Numbered from the stretch's first letter, positions 52,834-60,506 are shown. The stretch is DNA of 64,000 bases from Clostridium_AD sp937920395 (GCA_052274345.1 DAVZGP010000003.1:62001-126000); one strand, 5' to 3'. Made by a program: numbers and translations. Notes: generated by a model not told the origin, from the sequence alone.

Positions 52834-53250
52834 TTAAATAATTTTGTATTCTAGTTTAAGAACACCATTTTTGTTTATCTTAAATAAGTTAAATACTGGT
52901 TCTTCTTTTTCTAATGATAAAATACCATATATTATTTTTGGATCATATGCTAGTCTTATATCTTCCTCCGATGGCCTTGAGGGAGTATATGGATGGGAAT
53001 GATAATTTCCAATGAACAACATATCATTACCTCTTATTATTTTTATTGTATTAAACTGCTCTTTAGGATCCATTGAAAAATGCTCACTACTTTTATCTAA
53101 ATTTGTAAGTGGATATGATTTTTTCACATTAATTATATCTTCGCTTTTGCTTCCTGATAAAAAACCACAACATTCATTAGGAAATTCCTTTTTTGCCTGA
53201 TTTACAATTCTATCTATCTCTAATTTATTAATATATATCATATTAATCAC
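52834..53250 (-). CDS. M67 (JAMM/MPN) metallopeptidase, sulfur-carrier maturation type
   Basis: A 138-residue zinc protease. The glutamate of NECCGFL and the JAMM motif HSHPYTPSRPSEED (H-x-H-x7-S-x2-D with H-S-H first) are intact. Homologues Mec in Mycobacterium and HcyD in Wolinella cleave the C-terminus of ThiS-like sulfur carriers: HcyD trims the precursor to expose Gly-Gly. The ThiS-like protein two genes upstream ends in GGG followed by four residues, exactly the substrate such a protease needs. Its start overlaps the ThiF-like gene's stop region by four bases. Confidence 0.85.
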   Translation of the reverse strand: MINMIYINKLEIDRIVNQAKKEFPNECCGFLSGSKSEDIINVKKSYPLTNLDKSSEHFSMDPKEQFNTIKIIRGNDMLFIGNYHSHPYTPSRPSEEDIRLAYDPKIIYGILSLEKEEPVFNLFKINKNGVLKLEYKII

Positions 53251-54077
53251 CCATTCAACTTTCCTGTTTTTAAATCACATGATGGATTTGCGTAGTCTAT
53301 TAAAGTTGTTATAGTAGGATGTTCTCCACAAACTCCACATCGTTTATTATGATTTATTTTTATTTTCTTAAATTCCATCTTTAGTCCATCATAAGTTAGT
53401 AAATACCCAGCGAGAGTTTGTCCAAGTCCAAGTATATATTTAATAGCTTCAGTTGCTTGGAGTGTTCCAACAACTCCACCCATTACTCCTAGAACGCCAG
53501 CTTCTCTACATGTAGGCACCATTCCCTCTGGTGGTGGTGTTTGAAAAATGCATCTATAACAAGGTGTATTGTTATCTGGAATATAAGTAGTAAGTTGTCC
53601 ATGAAATCTTATTATCCCAGCATGAGAAAATGGTTTTTTAGCAAGTACACAGGCATCATTTATTAAAAATTTTGCAGCAAAATTATCTGTTCCATCTATT
53701 ATGAAATCATAATCCTGATCTTTTATAATATTTAAAATGTTTACAGATGTAGCAAATTCATTATACGTAATGACATTTACATCTGGATTAAGTTCATTTA
53801 TTGTTTCTTTTCCAGATTCTACTTTAAGCTGACCCACATTCTTAGTTTGATGTATAATTTGCCTTTGAAGATTTGATAAATCCACAACATCACCATCTAC
53901 AAGGCCTATTGTGCCTATTCCAGCTGCTGCTAAATACATAGCCGCTGGTGCTCCAAGGCCTCCTGTTCCAATAATAAGAACCTTTGAATTCAGTAATTTT
54001 TCTTGTCCTTCAACTCCAACCTCAGACAATAATATATGCCTTGAATACCTTTCTATCTGCTCCTCACTAAATTCCAA
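53247..54077 (-). CDS. ThiF/MoeB/HesA-type E1 adenylyltransferase
   Basis: A 276-residue enzyme that adenylates the C-terminal glycine of a ThiS/MoaD-like sulfur carrier. The start is TTG at 54077 (reading MEFSEEQIERYSRHI), 8 bases after GGGAGG; a GTG three codons earlier abuts the ribosome binding site and is less likely. Features: RYSRHILLSEVG, the Rossmann ATP loop IGTGGLGAPAAMYLAAAG, DLSNLQRQIIH, the catalytic Asp region DGTDNFAAKFL, and zinc cysteines in CYRCIF and CGVCGEHP. It follows the carrier gene, overlapping its last codons. Confidence 0.9.
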   Translation of the reverse strand: MEFSEEQIERYSRHILLSEVGVEGQEKLLNSKVLIIGTGGLGAPAAMYLAAAGIGTIGLVDGDVVDLSNLQRQIIHQTKNVGQLKVESGKETINELNPDVNVITYNEFATSVNILNIIKDQDYDFIIDGTDNFAAKFLINDACVLAKKPFSHAGIIRFHGQLTTYIPDNNTPCYRCIFQTPPPEGMVPTCREAGVLGVMGGVVGTLQATEAIKYILGLGQTLAGYLLTYDGLKMEFKKIKINHNKRCGVCGEHPTITTLIDYANPSCDLKTGKLNG

Positions 54078-54282
54078 GGCTTCCACCTCCCATAAAATAT
54101 AAAACTTCTATTTCATCATTTTCTTTTAATATAGTTTTCACAAATTGATCTCTATCCACAAATTCACCATTCAATTGAACTGAGACCATATCTGCCATTT
54201 CCACATCTTGTATTTTTAACATTTCAGTAACCGTAACCTCATCTTTAATATTTTTTGCTTCTCCATTTACTTTAATATTCAT
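54067..54282 (-). CDS. ThiS-like sulfur carrier protein with C-terminal extension
   Basis: A 71-residue beta-grasp protein starting MNIKVNGEAKNIKDE, typical of ThiS. It ends YFMGGGSLGI, that is, a di-glycine followed by a short tail instead of a free Gly-Gly. The tail must be removed before thiocarboxylate formation, which fits the M67 protease in the same operon. Its GGA-GGT codons double as the ribosome binding site of the overlapping ThiF-like gene. Together with sulfite reductase and MetY this resembles the HcyS system for homocysteine synthesis in Wolinella, or CysO for cysteine in mycobacteria. Thiamine synthesis is less likely because ThiG and ThiH are absent. Confidence 0.88.
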   Translation of the reverse strand: MNIKVNGEAKNIKDEVTVTEMLKIQDVEMADMVSVQLNGEFVDRDQFVKTILKENDEIEVLYFMGGGSLGI

Positions 54283-54322
54283 AGTTATTCCCCCAATATT
54301 TTAAATATTCGCACTTTATGTC

Positions 54323-54339
54323 TCATACCAAACCTGTAT
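54323..54339 (-). promoter_or_regulatory. Sulfur-operon motif upstream of the sulfur-carrier operon
   Basis: The minus strand reads ATACAGGTTTGGTATGA, sharing 12 of 17 bases with 39829-39845. It starts 21 bases after the -10 hexamer and contains the inverted repeat CATAC/GTATG. A common sulfur regulator is inferred. Confidence 0.55.
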
Positions 54340-54360
54340 GTTTAATTAATTATATTCTAT

Positions 54361-54389
54361 ATAATATTACATTAGTAAAAACATGTCAA
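54361..54389 (-). promoter_or_regulatory. Promoter of the sulfur-carrier/sulfite reductase operon
   Basis: TTGACA (54384-54389) and TATTAT (54361-54366) on the minus strand with a 17-base spacer, about 75 bases before the ThiS-like start. The rest of this 400-base gap is AT-rich with no coding signal. Confidence 0.75.
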
Positions 54390-54603
54390 TATTTTTTTAT
54401 AGTTTAACCATATATATTGTGTATACTTTATTTATTTTTGAATATAATATATTTTAGCTATTTCATTACTTAGTTAGTATTATTAGTTAATTTAAAATAG
54501 GTTTACATTTTAAATTAAGTTTACATAACTCTAGATATGTAAACTACTTTATGCTCTTCTAACAAACTAATTTTATTTGTATTGCCCTTAGAATATTCCC
54601 CCC

Positions 54604-54644
54604 AAAAAAATTATGCAGCAAAGATTTTAGCTTTGCTGCATAAT
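54604..54644 (-). terminator. Intrinsic terminator after the MccA/CysM-like gene
   Basis: Perfect 14-bp stem ATTATGCAGCAAAG (54610-54623) with CTTTGCTGCATAAT (54631-54644), followed on the minus strand by seven T. Confidence 0.9.
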
Positions 54645-54691
54645 TTTAAATAGTATTTTCTAATTTTTAATTACTAAATTATTAATAAGTA

Positions 54692-55603
54692 TTAATTATA
54701 GATATTTTTACTGAAATATCTATCCCCTCTGTCAGGTAATATGATAATAATATTTCCCTTTTCAATAGTTTCTGCAAGTTTTATCGCAGCGGCTATAGCA
54801 GCTCCAGAAGAACTGCCTACAAACAATCCTTCCTTAACAGCAATAAGTTTTACTTTATCTTTTGCCTCATTATCATTAATTTTAATAACACTTTGAACAA
54901 GACTTAAATCCATAGTTGTTGGAACAAAATTATTTCCTATCCCCTCGATATCATAACAATGTTCCTCACCACCACCAATTGTTGATCCATCCGGGTCTAC
55001 CAATATACCTTTTATATTTTCATTTTTCTCCTTTAAATATTTCATAACACCACTAAATGTTCCACCACTTCCTGCTCCTGCAAGAAAATAATCAATTTCA
55101 CCATCTAATGCATCATATATTTCTGGTCCTGTAGTTTCATAATGAGCCTTTGGATTAGCATCATTTTCAAACTGTTGTAATGAAATAGAATTAGGGATTT
55201 CATTCAATAGTTCTTTCGCCTTATTGATTGCACCTAGCATACCATCTTCCCTTGGTGTATTAATAATAGTGGCGCCAAGTGCTCTCATCAAAGTTAACTT
55301 TTCTACTGAGAACTTCTCTGGAACCACAAATATTATACTGTATCCTTTATTTATTGCAGCAAGTGCCACACCTATCCCAGTATTCCCTGCGGTAGCTTCA
55401 ACAATTGTATATCCCACTTTAAGGATACCCCTTTCTTCTGCATCCTTTATCATGTAGACCCCAACTCTATCTTTTACGCTACCACCTGGGTTCTCACCTT
55501 CAAGTTTTGCGAAAATATTTACCCCTTCTTTTAATCCTAAATTATTTAATTTTATGAGTGGTGTATTTCCTATATTCTCTAGTACACTATTTATATATTT
55601 CAC
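54692..55603 (-). CDS. Cysteine synthase / O-acetylserine-dependent cystathionine beta-synthase (MccA/CysK family)
   Basis: A 303-residue PLP fold-type II enzyme. The PLP lysine lies in NPGGSVKDRVG near residue 44 and the substrate loop is EATAGNTGIG near 73, which differs from the TSGNTG of plain CysK and is seen in the MccA (YrhA) branch that joins O-acetylserine with homocysteine. AGAGSGGTFSG near 177 binds the PLP phosphate. The methyltransferase gene directly upstream overlaps it by 17 bases, as in the B. subtilis yrrT-mtnN-mccA-mccB order but without mtnN and mccB. An alternative reading is a thiocarboxylate-using CysM serving the carrier operon downstream. Confidence 0.87.
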   Translation of the reverse strand: MKYINSVLENIGNTPLIKLNNLGLKEGVNIFAKLEGENPGGSVKDRVGVYMIKDAEERGILKVGYTIVEATAGNTGIGVALAAINKGYSIIFVVPEKFSVEKLTLMRALGATIINTPREDGMLGAINKAKELLNEIPNSISLQQFENDANPKAHYETTGPEIYDALDGEIDYFLAGAGSGGTFSGVMKYLKEKNENIKGILVDPDGSTIGGGEEHCYDIEGIGNNFVPTTMDLSLVQSVIKINDNEAKDKVKLIAVKEGLFVGSSSGAAIAAAIKLAETIEKGNIIIILPDRGDRYFSKNIYN

Positions 55604-56237
55604 TATTTAGTCCTCCCTTATTTGCTACTGCAATAAAAATGCCAGTCTGTGTAAACTCACCTTTACTTGAATAGCCTTTACATAATAAATCTGTATTTTC
55701 AATATTAACAAGATTAAATCCTGCAGATTTTAACCACTCTTCAATCTGGTTATTTGAAAATCCAAGCCATTCGTCAAACATTTCAGTCCTTGCCCACTCA
55801 CCATTATGCTCTTGTACATCTGATATTATTAAAGTTCCATCTTTCTTTATTATTCTAAACATTTCCTCTATTGCTTTTTTAGCATCCTTAACGTGATGAA
55901 GTGCCATATTAATAAAAACCACATCTACAGACTCATCAAACAACGCCAAACTATCTATAGATGATTTTATTGGATACACATTGTCAAATTTTTTTGTATC
56001 CATTAATTTTCTTGTTTCTACTAACATATTTACAGATTGATCTATAGAAAACACAATACTTGCATCTAATGCCAATGCTAATGATAAAAATCCAGTTCCA
56101 CATCCTAAATCTGCCACAACCTTGTCTTTAATATTTACTTTAGATAAAACCTTATACTTTAATCTCTCATCAAAATATTCACTTCTTATTACATTCCAAC
56201 TTTGTGCTATTTCATTAAAATAATCTACTGACCCCAT
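55587..56237 (-). CDS. Class I SAM-dependent methyltransferase, YrrT-like
   Basis: A 216-residue cytosolic methyltransferase. Motif I VVADLGCGTGFLSLAL near residue 39 binds SAM; the acidic end of beta-2 is IVFSIDQSVNM near 60; post-motif DVVFINMALHHV near 104 is typical. It overlaps the start of the MccA/CysK-like gene by 17 bases, so the two are translationally coupled. In Bacilli the equivalent YrrT heads the methionine-to-cysteine recycling operon. Methyl acceptor unknown. Confidence 0.82.
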   Translation of the reverse strand: MGSVDYFNEIAQSWNVIRSEYFDERLKYKVLSKVNIKDKVVADLGCGTGFLSLALALDASIVFSIDQSVNMLVETRKLMDTKKFDNVYPIKSSIDSLALFDESVDVVFINMALHHVKDAKKAIEEMFRIIKKDGTLIISDVQEHNGEWARTEMFDEWLGFSNNQIEEWLKSAGFNLVNIENTDLLCKGYSSKGEFTQTGIFIAVANKGGLNSEIYK

Positions 56238-56265
56238 AGTATTACCCCCATATATTTATTTTAAG

Positions 56266-56301
56266 TTAAGATTTTAAGTGTACTTTTCAACTAAACACTT
56301 A
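56266..56301. promoter_or_regulatory. Leader hairpin upstream of the methyltransferase gene
   Basis: Inverted repeat with arms TTAAGTGT and ACACTTAA about 13 bases apart, in the 5' leader between the promoter and the GGGGGT ribosome binding site. Role unknown. Confidence 0.4.
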
Positions 56302-56365
56302 AACATAATATTAATTTCCATTTTACCGTTTCTAATAGTATTCATATCGGATTAGTTTTATTTCT

Positions 56366-56393
56366 ATTATATGCTAAGTTTTATCTTTGTCAA
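56366..56393 (-). promoter_or_regulatory. Promoter of the methyltransferase/MccA-like operon
   Basis: TTGACA (56388-56393) and TATAAT (56366-56371), 16-base spacer, on the minus strand. About 15 bases further on the sequence CCGATATGA shares its GATATGA/GGTATGA end with the motif of the other two sulfur promoters. Confidence 0.75.
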
Positions 56394-56429
56394 CTCTTGT
56401 TTAAATATTTATATTTTATATATGATCCG

Positions 56430-56588
56430 TTTATGGTAATGTCCTAGTGTACCACATTTAATTATGTCCCAAACATAAAATGTTAGATAATAAACCTCAT
56501 GATTAGAAATGAGGTGCTGATAATAAGAAAGGTGAATTTAACTATGGAAGTACTTGATAAGTACTCTACTATAAAAAAATTAGTATAA
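56430..56588 (+). mobile_element. Possible remnant of an IS21-type element (left end and first codons of transposase)
   Basis: An ATG at 56544 preceded by AAAGGTG opens the peptide MEVLDKYSTIKKLV and then stops. This resembles the start of IS21-family IstA-type transposases as I remember them. Upstream the DNA has repeated TGTCC blocks (TGTCCTA near 56440, TGTCCCA near 56466), as in the multi-repeat ends of that family. Nothing else of an element is preserved. A tentative call made on short similarity. Confidence 0.3.
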
Positions 56589-56721
56589 ACAATCTTACAT
56601 CCATTTTTTATTTGAGATTAATTTCATATTAGTGTAAATCCAGTTGAATAATTACCAATACAAGTCTTACTCTTGGAAATAAAAAAGCTTTATACCACGA
56701 TCTGTTTAAGTAATTTGCATA

Positions 56722-56928
56722 CTATAATCCACTTTTTTTAAGTGATTGTTCTATATCAGCTATTATGTCATCTGCATCTTCTAGTCCAACACTAAATCTT
56801 AGATGTCCATTTTGAAATTTCTTTGGATAGAAATGATTTCTTTCTTTTGTTGGTCCAGTATAAACAATAAGACTTTCGTCATGACCTATTGAAACCGCTG
56901 AAATTATGAGTTTTAAAGAATTTACAAA
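56722..56928 (-). pseudogene. C-terminal fragment of a PLP trans-sulfuration enzyme
   Basis: Sixty-eight codons on the minus strand read from NSLKLIISAVSIGHDESLIV to a natural end EQSLKKSGL. The L-x-x-AVS-x-G-x-x-E-S-L-I segment and the late RFSVGLEDADDIIADIEQ are the substrate loop and last helix of cystathionine gamma-lyase/methionine gamma-lyase-type enzymes. A stop codon precedes it and the first 300 or so residues are gone. It abuts an oppositely oriented ssuA fragment, marking a rearrangement junction. Confidence 0.85.
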
Positions 56929-56931
56929 CTA

Positions 56932-57192
56932 ATCTTTGTATCTAAAAAAGGTGTAGTTATTAAAGATTTAAAAGATTTAAGTGGCAAGAAAATTGCAATT
57001 CCTAAGTTTGGAAACACTCAAGATTTAACTCTTAGAAAAATATTATCTGACAATGGACTTAAAGATAAAACAAAAGGTGGAACCGTAGAAGTAAGACAGG
57101 CAGCAAATGCAGATACAACTGAATATATTAATAAAAACCGAGATAAAGTTAAAGCCATGCTTTTTAAACATAACATGCCTTTAGCTTATATT
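56932..57192 (+). pseudogene. Internal fragment of an SsuA/TauA-type binding protein
   Basis: The plus strand reads IFVSKKGVVIKDLKDLSGKK and continues FGNTQDLTLRKILSDNG and GGTVEVRQAANAD, nearly the same as residues 123-183 of the intact receptor at 38595. It then jumps in frame to TEYINKN, equivalent to a site about 70 residues later, so an internal deletion has happened. There is no start codon, signal peptide or C-terminal domain. It is a relic of a second sulfonate/sulfate receptor gene, adjoining the PLP-enzyme fragment at about 56929. Confidence 0.88.
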
Positions 57193-57207
57193 TTTATTTT
57201 TTCTCTA

Positions 57208-58107
57208 TTAATTGACAACAGTTACTTTATTAGCTAGTTTACCGATTTTCTCAATATAACATTCTACAATATCACCATTTTTTAAAACCTTAGGTGGATT
57301 AAATCCTAAACCAACACCACTTGGAGTGCCTGTACTAATTATATCACCAGGTTTTAAAGTAAGTCCTTTTGATAAATCACTAATTATATATGGTATATCA
57401 AAGATCAAATTTCTTGTATTTGAATCTTGCCTTAATTCTCCATTAATGCTACATGTAATATTTAGCTCTGCAGGAAATTTAATTTCACTTTTATCGACTA
57501 AACATGGTCCCATAGGACAAAATGTGTCTAAACTTTTTCCTTTAAACCATTGGATGTGCTTTCCTTGCAAATCTCTAGCTGAAACATCATTAACTATAGT
57601 ATATCCAAAAATATATTCTTCGACATTCTCTGGTTTAATATTAGTTCCTTCTTTTCCTATAACTATAGCAAGCTCTGCTTCGTAGTCTACTTGCGTTGTA
57701 ACTTTAGAAGAAAATTTAATTTCATCACCATTTCCGATTGCAGGCGATGCTACTTTAGTAAAATATATAGGAAAATCTGGGATTCCAGTGCCAGATATTT
57801 TCGTCTGTTTAATTTCTTTTACATGCTCTATATAATTTTTACCAAGACAAAATATATTTCTTTTTGGATTAGGTATTGGAGCAAGCAATTTAATTGTATC
57901 TAATGATACATAGTTAAAATTATTACTACTAATGGCATTTTTAATTTTCTCCAATGTATTTTCTTCAAAACCTTCTATTAATTCCGTCATAGAAGTTACA
58001 CTAGCTATACCTAAAGTATTAAATATTTCATTAATCTTTATAACCTTTTGACCAATAACAATTCCCACAAATTCTTGAGCATTATTAATATACGTAACAA
58101 ATTTCAT
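57208..58107 (-). CDS. Fumarylacetoacetate hydrolase family protein
   Basis: A 299-residue protein with a short N-terminal domain and a C-terminal FAH domain starting near residue 75 (NIFCLGKNYIEHVKE). Metal-binding acidic residues are in DYEAELAIVIG near 139, and the catalytic-site segment GYTIVNDVSARDLQ near 170 and STGTPSGVGLG near 263 are conserved. Members hydrolyse C-C bonds in acylpyruvates or decarboxylate oxaloacetate. Which one applies here cannot be told, though a pyruvate carboxylase in the window makes oxaloacetate plausible. It is followed by the decayed region and preceded by glnK. Confidence 0.87.
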   Translation of the reverse strand: MKFVTYINNAQEFVGIVIGQKVIKINEIFNTLGIASVTSMTELIEGFEENTLEKIKNAISSNNFNYVSLDTIKLLAPIPNPKRNIFCLGKNYIEHVKEIKQTKISGTGIPDFPIYFTKVASPAIGNGDEIKFSSKVTTQVDYEAELAIVIGKEGTNIKPENVEEYIFGYTIVNDVSARDLQGKHIQWFKGKSLDTFCPMGPCLVDKSEIKFPAELNITCSINGELRQDSNTRNLIFDIPYIISDLSKGLTLKPGDIISTGTPSGVGLGFNPPKVLKNGDIVECYIEKIGKLANKVTVVN

Positions 58108-58127
58108 AATTAAAAAACTCCCTTAAT

Positions 58128-58490
58128 TTATTTATTATAACGTAAAGCATCTCGCCCCTGCTCACCATTACTTATTCTGATAATGTTTTTAACATCATAA
58201 ACAAATATTTTTCCATCACCCATTTTCCCTGTATGAAGTACCTTTTTTGCAGTTTCTACAACTAATTCTGCAGGAATATCACAAACTACTACTTCTACTT
58301 TTATTTTAGGTAGAAGATTAATATCTAAAGCAAGCCCACGATAAAATTCTTTATGACCTCTTTGCATACCGCATCCTAAAACATTAGATACAGTCATGCC
58401 ACTAATACCGATTTCATTTAAAGCTTCCTTCAATTCATCAAATTTACTTGAAGTAGTAATAATTTCTATCTTTGAAAACTTTTCGTCCAT
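58128..58490 (-). CDS. glnK: Nitrogen regulatory protein PII (second copy)
   Basis: A 120-residue PII signalling protein. The T-loop contains GHKEFYRGLA with Y50 at the site uridylylated in enteric bacteria, the B-loop is KVLHTGKMGDGKIFV, and the C-terminus is RISNGEQGRDAL. It senses ATP/ADP and 2-oxoglutarate. It differs from the other copy at 58761 by a modest number of residues. Directly upstream is a 3' fragment of a second amt gene, so this is the surviving half of an ancestral amt-glnK duplication. Confidence 0.95.
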   Translation of the reverse strand: MDEKFSKIEIITTSSKFDELKEALNEIGISGMTVSNVLGCGMQRGHKEFYRGLALDINLLPKIKVEVVVCDIPAELVVETAKKVLHTGKMGDGKIFVYDVKNIIRISNGEQGRDALRYNK

Positions 58491-58539
58491 ATTTGCACCC
58501 CCTTTACTTGAAAATTTTTGAAATAATTACCTTAGTGAA

Positions 58540-58696
58540 TTAAATCTCTATTCCGCCATAACCCTCTTCACCATTTAAAATATACCTATTGCAACCGTTG
58601 GTACAATTTCTATAAGCTGAGTACCTACTAGTTTAATATTACCATATAATAATCCATTTGTACCAAAAAAATCTATAGCCTTCAAAGCAAAAATAA
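58540..58696 (-). pseudogene. 3' remnant of a duplicated ammonium transporter gene
   Basis: The minus strand encodes IFALKAIDFFGTNGLLYGNI and KLVGTQLIEIV, matching residues of the intact Amt near 338-370 (ASKAINSAGANG, HGNIKLLGIQLIAIV), then a stop and, in another frame, NGEEGYGGIEI, matching the intact C-terminus HGEEAYGGIDI. The part between is deleted. It precedes the second glnK. Confidence 0.85.
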
Positions 58697-58697
58697 T

Positions 58698-58732
58698 AAA
58701 AAAAAACAAATCAACTTAGCATAACTAAGTTA
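58698..58732 (-). terminator. Terminator after the first glnK
   Basis: Stem AACTTAG (58713-58719) with CTAAGTT (58725-58731), followed on the minus strand by TTTGTTTTTTTTT. Confidence 0.75.
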
Positions 58733-58760
58733 ATCTGTTAATCTTAAATTTTAACAGTAT

Positions 58761-59123
58761 TTATTCGGTATACGTAAGTGCTTCTCGTCCTTGAGCACCA
58801 TTGCTAATCCTTATTATATTCTTCACATCATAAATAAATATTTTACCATCACCCATTTTACCAGTGTGTAGTACTTTTTTTGCTGTTTCCACAACCAAGT
58901 CTACGGGAATATCACACACTATTATTTCTACCTTTAATTTAGGTAAAAGATTAATATCTAATGCGAGTCCCCGATAAAATTCTTTATGTCCCTTTTGAAT
59001 TCCACATCCTAAAACATTAGACACAGTCATGCCACTAACACCAATTGCATTTAAGGCTTCCTTCAATTCATCAAACTTACTTGCAGATGTAATAATATCA
59101 ATCTTTGAAAAATTTTCTTCCAT
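58761..59123 (-). CDS. glnK: Nitrogen regulatory protein PII (amt-linked copy)
   Basis: A 120-residue PII protein. T-loop GHKEFYRGLA with Y50, B-loop KVLHTGKMGDGKIFI. It lies 33 bases after amt, the usual arrangement in which GlnK binds and shuts the ammonium channel when nitrogen is ample. It ends at a strong terminator. Confidence 0.95.
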   Translation of the reverse strand: MEENFSKIDIITSASKFDELKEALNAIGVSGMTVSNVLGCGIQKGHKEFYRGLALDINLLPKLKVEIIVCDIPVDLVVETAKKVLHTGKMGDGKIFIYDVKNIIRISNGAQGREALTYTE

Positions 59124-59156
59124 ACTTGTAACCCCCTTTATTTTTTAGCTATTTGA

Positions 59157-60392
59157 TTAAATATCAATACCACCATAAGCTTCTTCACCATGTTGAGAAA
59201 CATCTAATCCATCACTTTCTTCATCAGCTGTCACTCTTAAACTCATAAATTTACCAAGTACCTTCAATATAATAAATGTCATTATTGCCGAATATGCAAT
59301 TGTAGCAACAATTGCTATTAATTGAATTCCAAGTAATTTAATATTACCATGAATTAATCCATTTGCACCGGCAGAATTTATAGCCTTGGAAGCAAAAATA
59401 CCAGTAGCTATACCTCCCCAAATTCCTCCAATTCCATGACAACCAAATGCATCTAATGCATCGTCATATCCAAATTTTATTTTAACTACAGTTACGCTAA
59501 AGTAACATATTATGCCGCCTATTCCGCCTATTAATATAGAAGCCATTGGACTTACGAAACCTGCACCTGGTGTTATTGCTACAAGACCTACAACAATACC
59601 ACTTGCAAGACCAAGTGAGGTAACCTTCTTTCTAACAATTAACTCACATAAACACCATGTTAGTGCAGAAGCCGCAGCCGATGTATTAGTAGTAATAAAT
59701 GCGTTTAGTGCTACACCATTTACAGCAAGTGCACTCCCTGCATTAAATCCAAACCATCCAAACCATAAAATTCCTGCACCTAGAAGTGTCATTGGAAGAT
59801 TGTGTGGAGTGATTGATTTTAATTTTTTTCTCTTTCCTAATACAAGTGCTACAACAAGTGCAGAAATACCTGAACTTATATGAACTACATTTCCACCTGC
59901 AAAATCTAACGCTCCTAAATTTCTAAGCCATCCACCTGCACCCCACACCCAATGAGCTATTGGATCATAAACTAATGTTGTCCATATTAAAATGAACACT
60001 GCAAATGCAAGAAATTTCATTCTCTCAGCAATTGCTCCTGAAATTAAAGCAGGTGTTATTATTGCAAACATTAACTGAAATAACATAAATACTGATTGAG
60101 GTATCGTACCAGCATAGTCAGCATTCGGTAAAAATCCTACACCATGCAATCCAAGAAACTGAAAATTACCAATAAAACCAGCAAAATCTTTTCCAAAACA
60201 TAGGGTATAACCAATTAAAACCCATTGAAGTGATACAATCACCATCGCTGTATAACTGTGAACAGTGGTACTAAGCACATTTTTTCTTCTCACCATTCCA
60301 CCATAAAACAAAGCGAGTCCCGGTGTCATTAACATTACTAATACCGTTGCAAAAATCATAAATGATGTATCAGCAGTATTTATTGCATGCAT
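59157..60392 (-). CDS. amt: Ammonium transporter Amt
   Basis: A 411-residue channel with 11 predicted transmembrane helices. The start TADTSFMIFATVLVMLMTPG and LALFYGGMVRRKNVLS are characteristic. The pore histidines lie in the fifth and tenth helices (DPIAHWVWGAGG near 141 and AFGCHGIGGIWGG near 310). The C-terminal tail after residue 385 provides the GlnK contact region. An AGGGGGG ribosome binding site and a TTGACT/TAAAAT promoter precede it. Confidence 0.95.
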   Translation of the reverse strand: MHAINTADTSFMIFATVLVMLMTPGLALFYGGMVRRKNVLSTTVHSYTAMVIVSLQWVLIGYTLCFGKDFAGFIGNFQFLGLHGVGFLPNADYAGTIPQSVFMLFQLMFAIITPALISGAIAERMKFLAFAVFILIWTTLVYDPIAHWVWGAGGWLRNLGALDFAGGNVVHISSGISALVVALVLGKRKKLKSITPHNLPMTLLGAGILWFGWFGFNAGSALAVNGVALNAFITTNTSAAASALTWCLCELIVRKKVTSLGLASGIVVGLVAITPGAGFVSPMASILIGGIGGIICYFSVTVVKIKFGYDDALDAFGCHGIGGIWGGIATGIFASKAINSAGANGLIHGNIKLLGIQLIAIVATIAYSAIMTFIILKVLGKFMSLRVTADEESDGLDVSQHGEEAYGGIDI

Positions 60393-60477
60393 AAAAATCC
60401 CCCCTAATTAAATATTATTACTAGTTATAAAAATTTGTATTGTAGTCGTAATGAATTTTCGCTTACTGTTATAAGTC

Positions 60478-60506
60478 ATTTTACTAACATTTGAAATAAA
60501 AGTCAA
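60478..60506 (-). promoter_or_regulatory. Promoter of amt-glnK
   Basis: TTGACT (60501-60506) and TAAAAT (60478-60483) on the minus strand with a 17-base spacer. The remaining roughly 280 bases up to the gdhA promoter are AT-rich; I see no gene or riboswitch there. Confidence 0.7.

Noticed and set aside
54067..54282. ThiS of thiamine synthesis
   Set aside because: No thiG, thiH or thiE nearby, and the protein has a tail after Gly-Gly that needs a protease.
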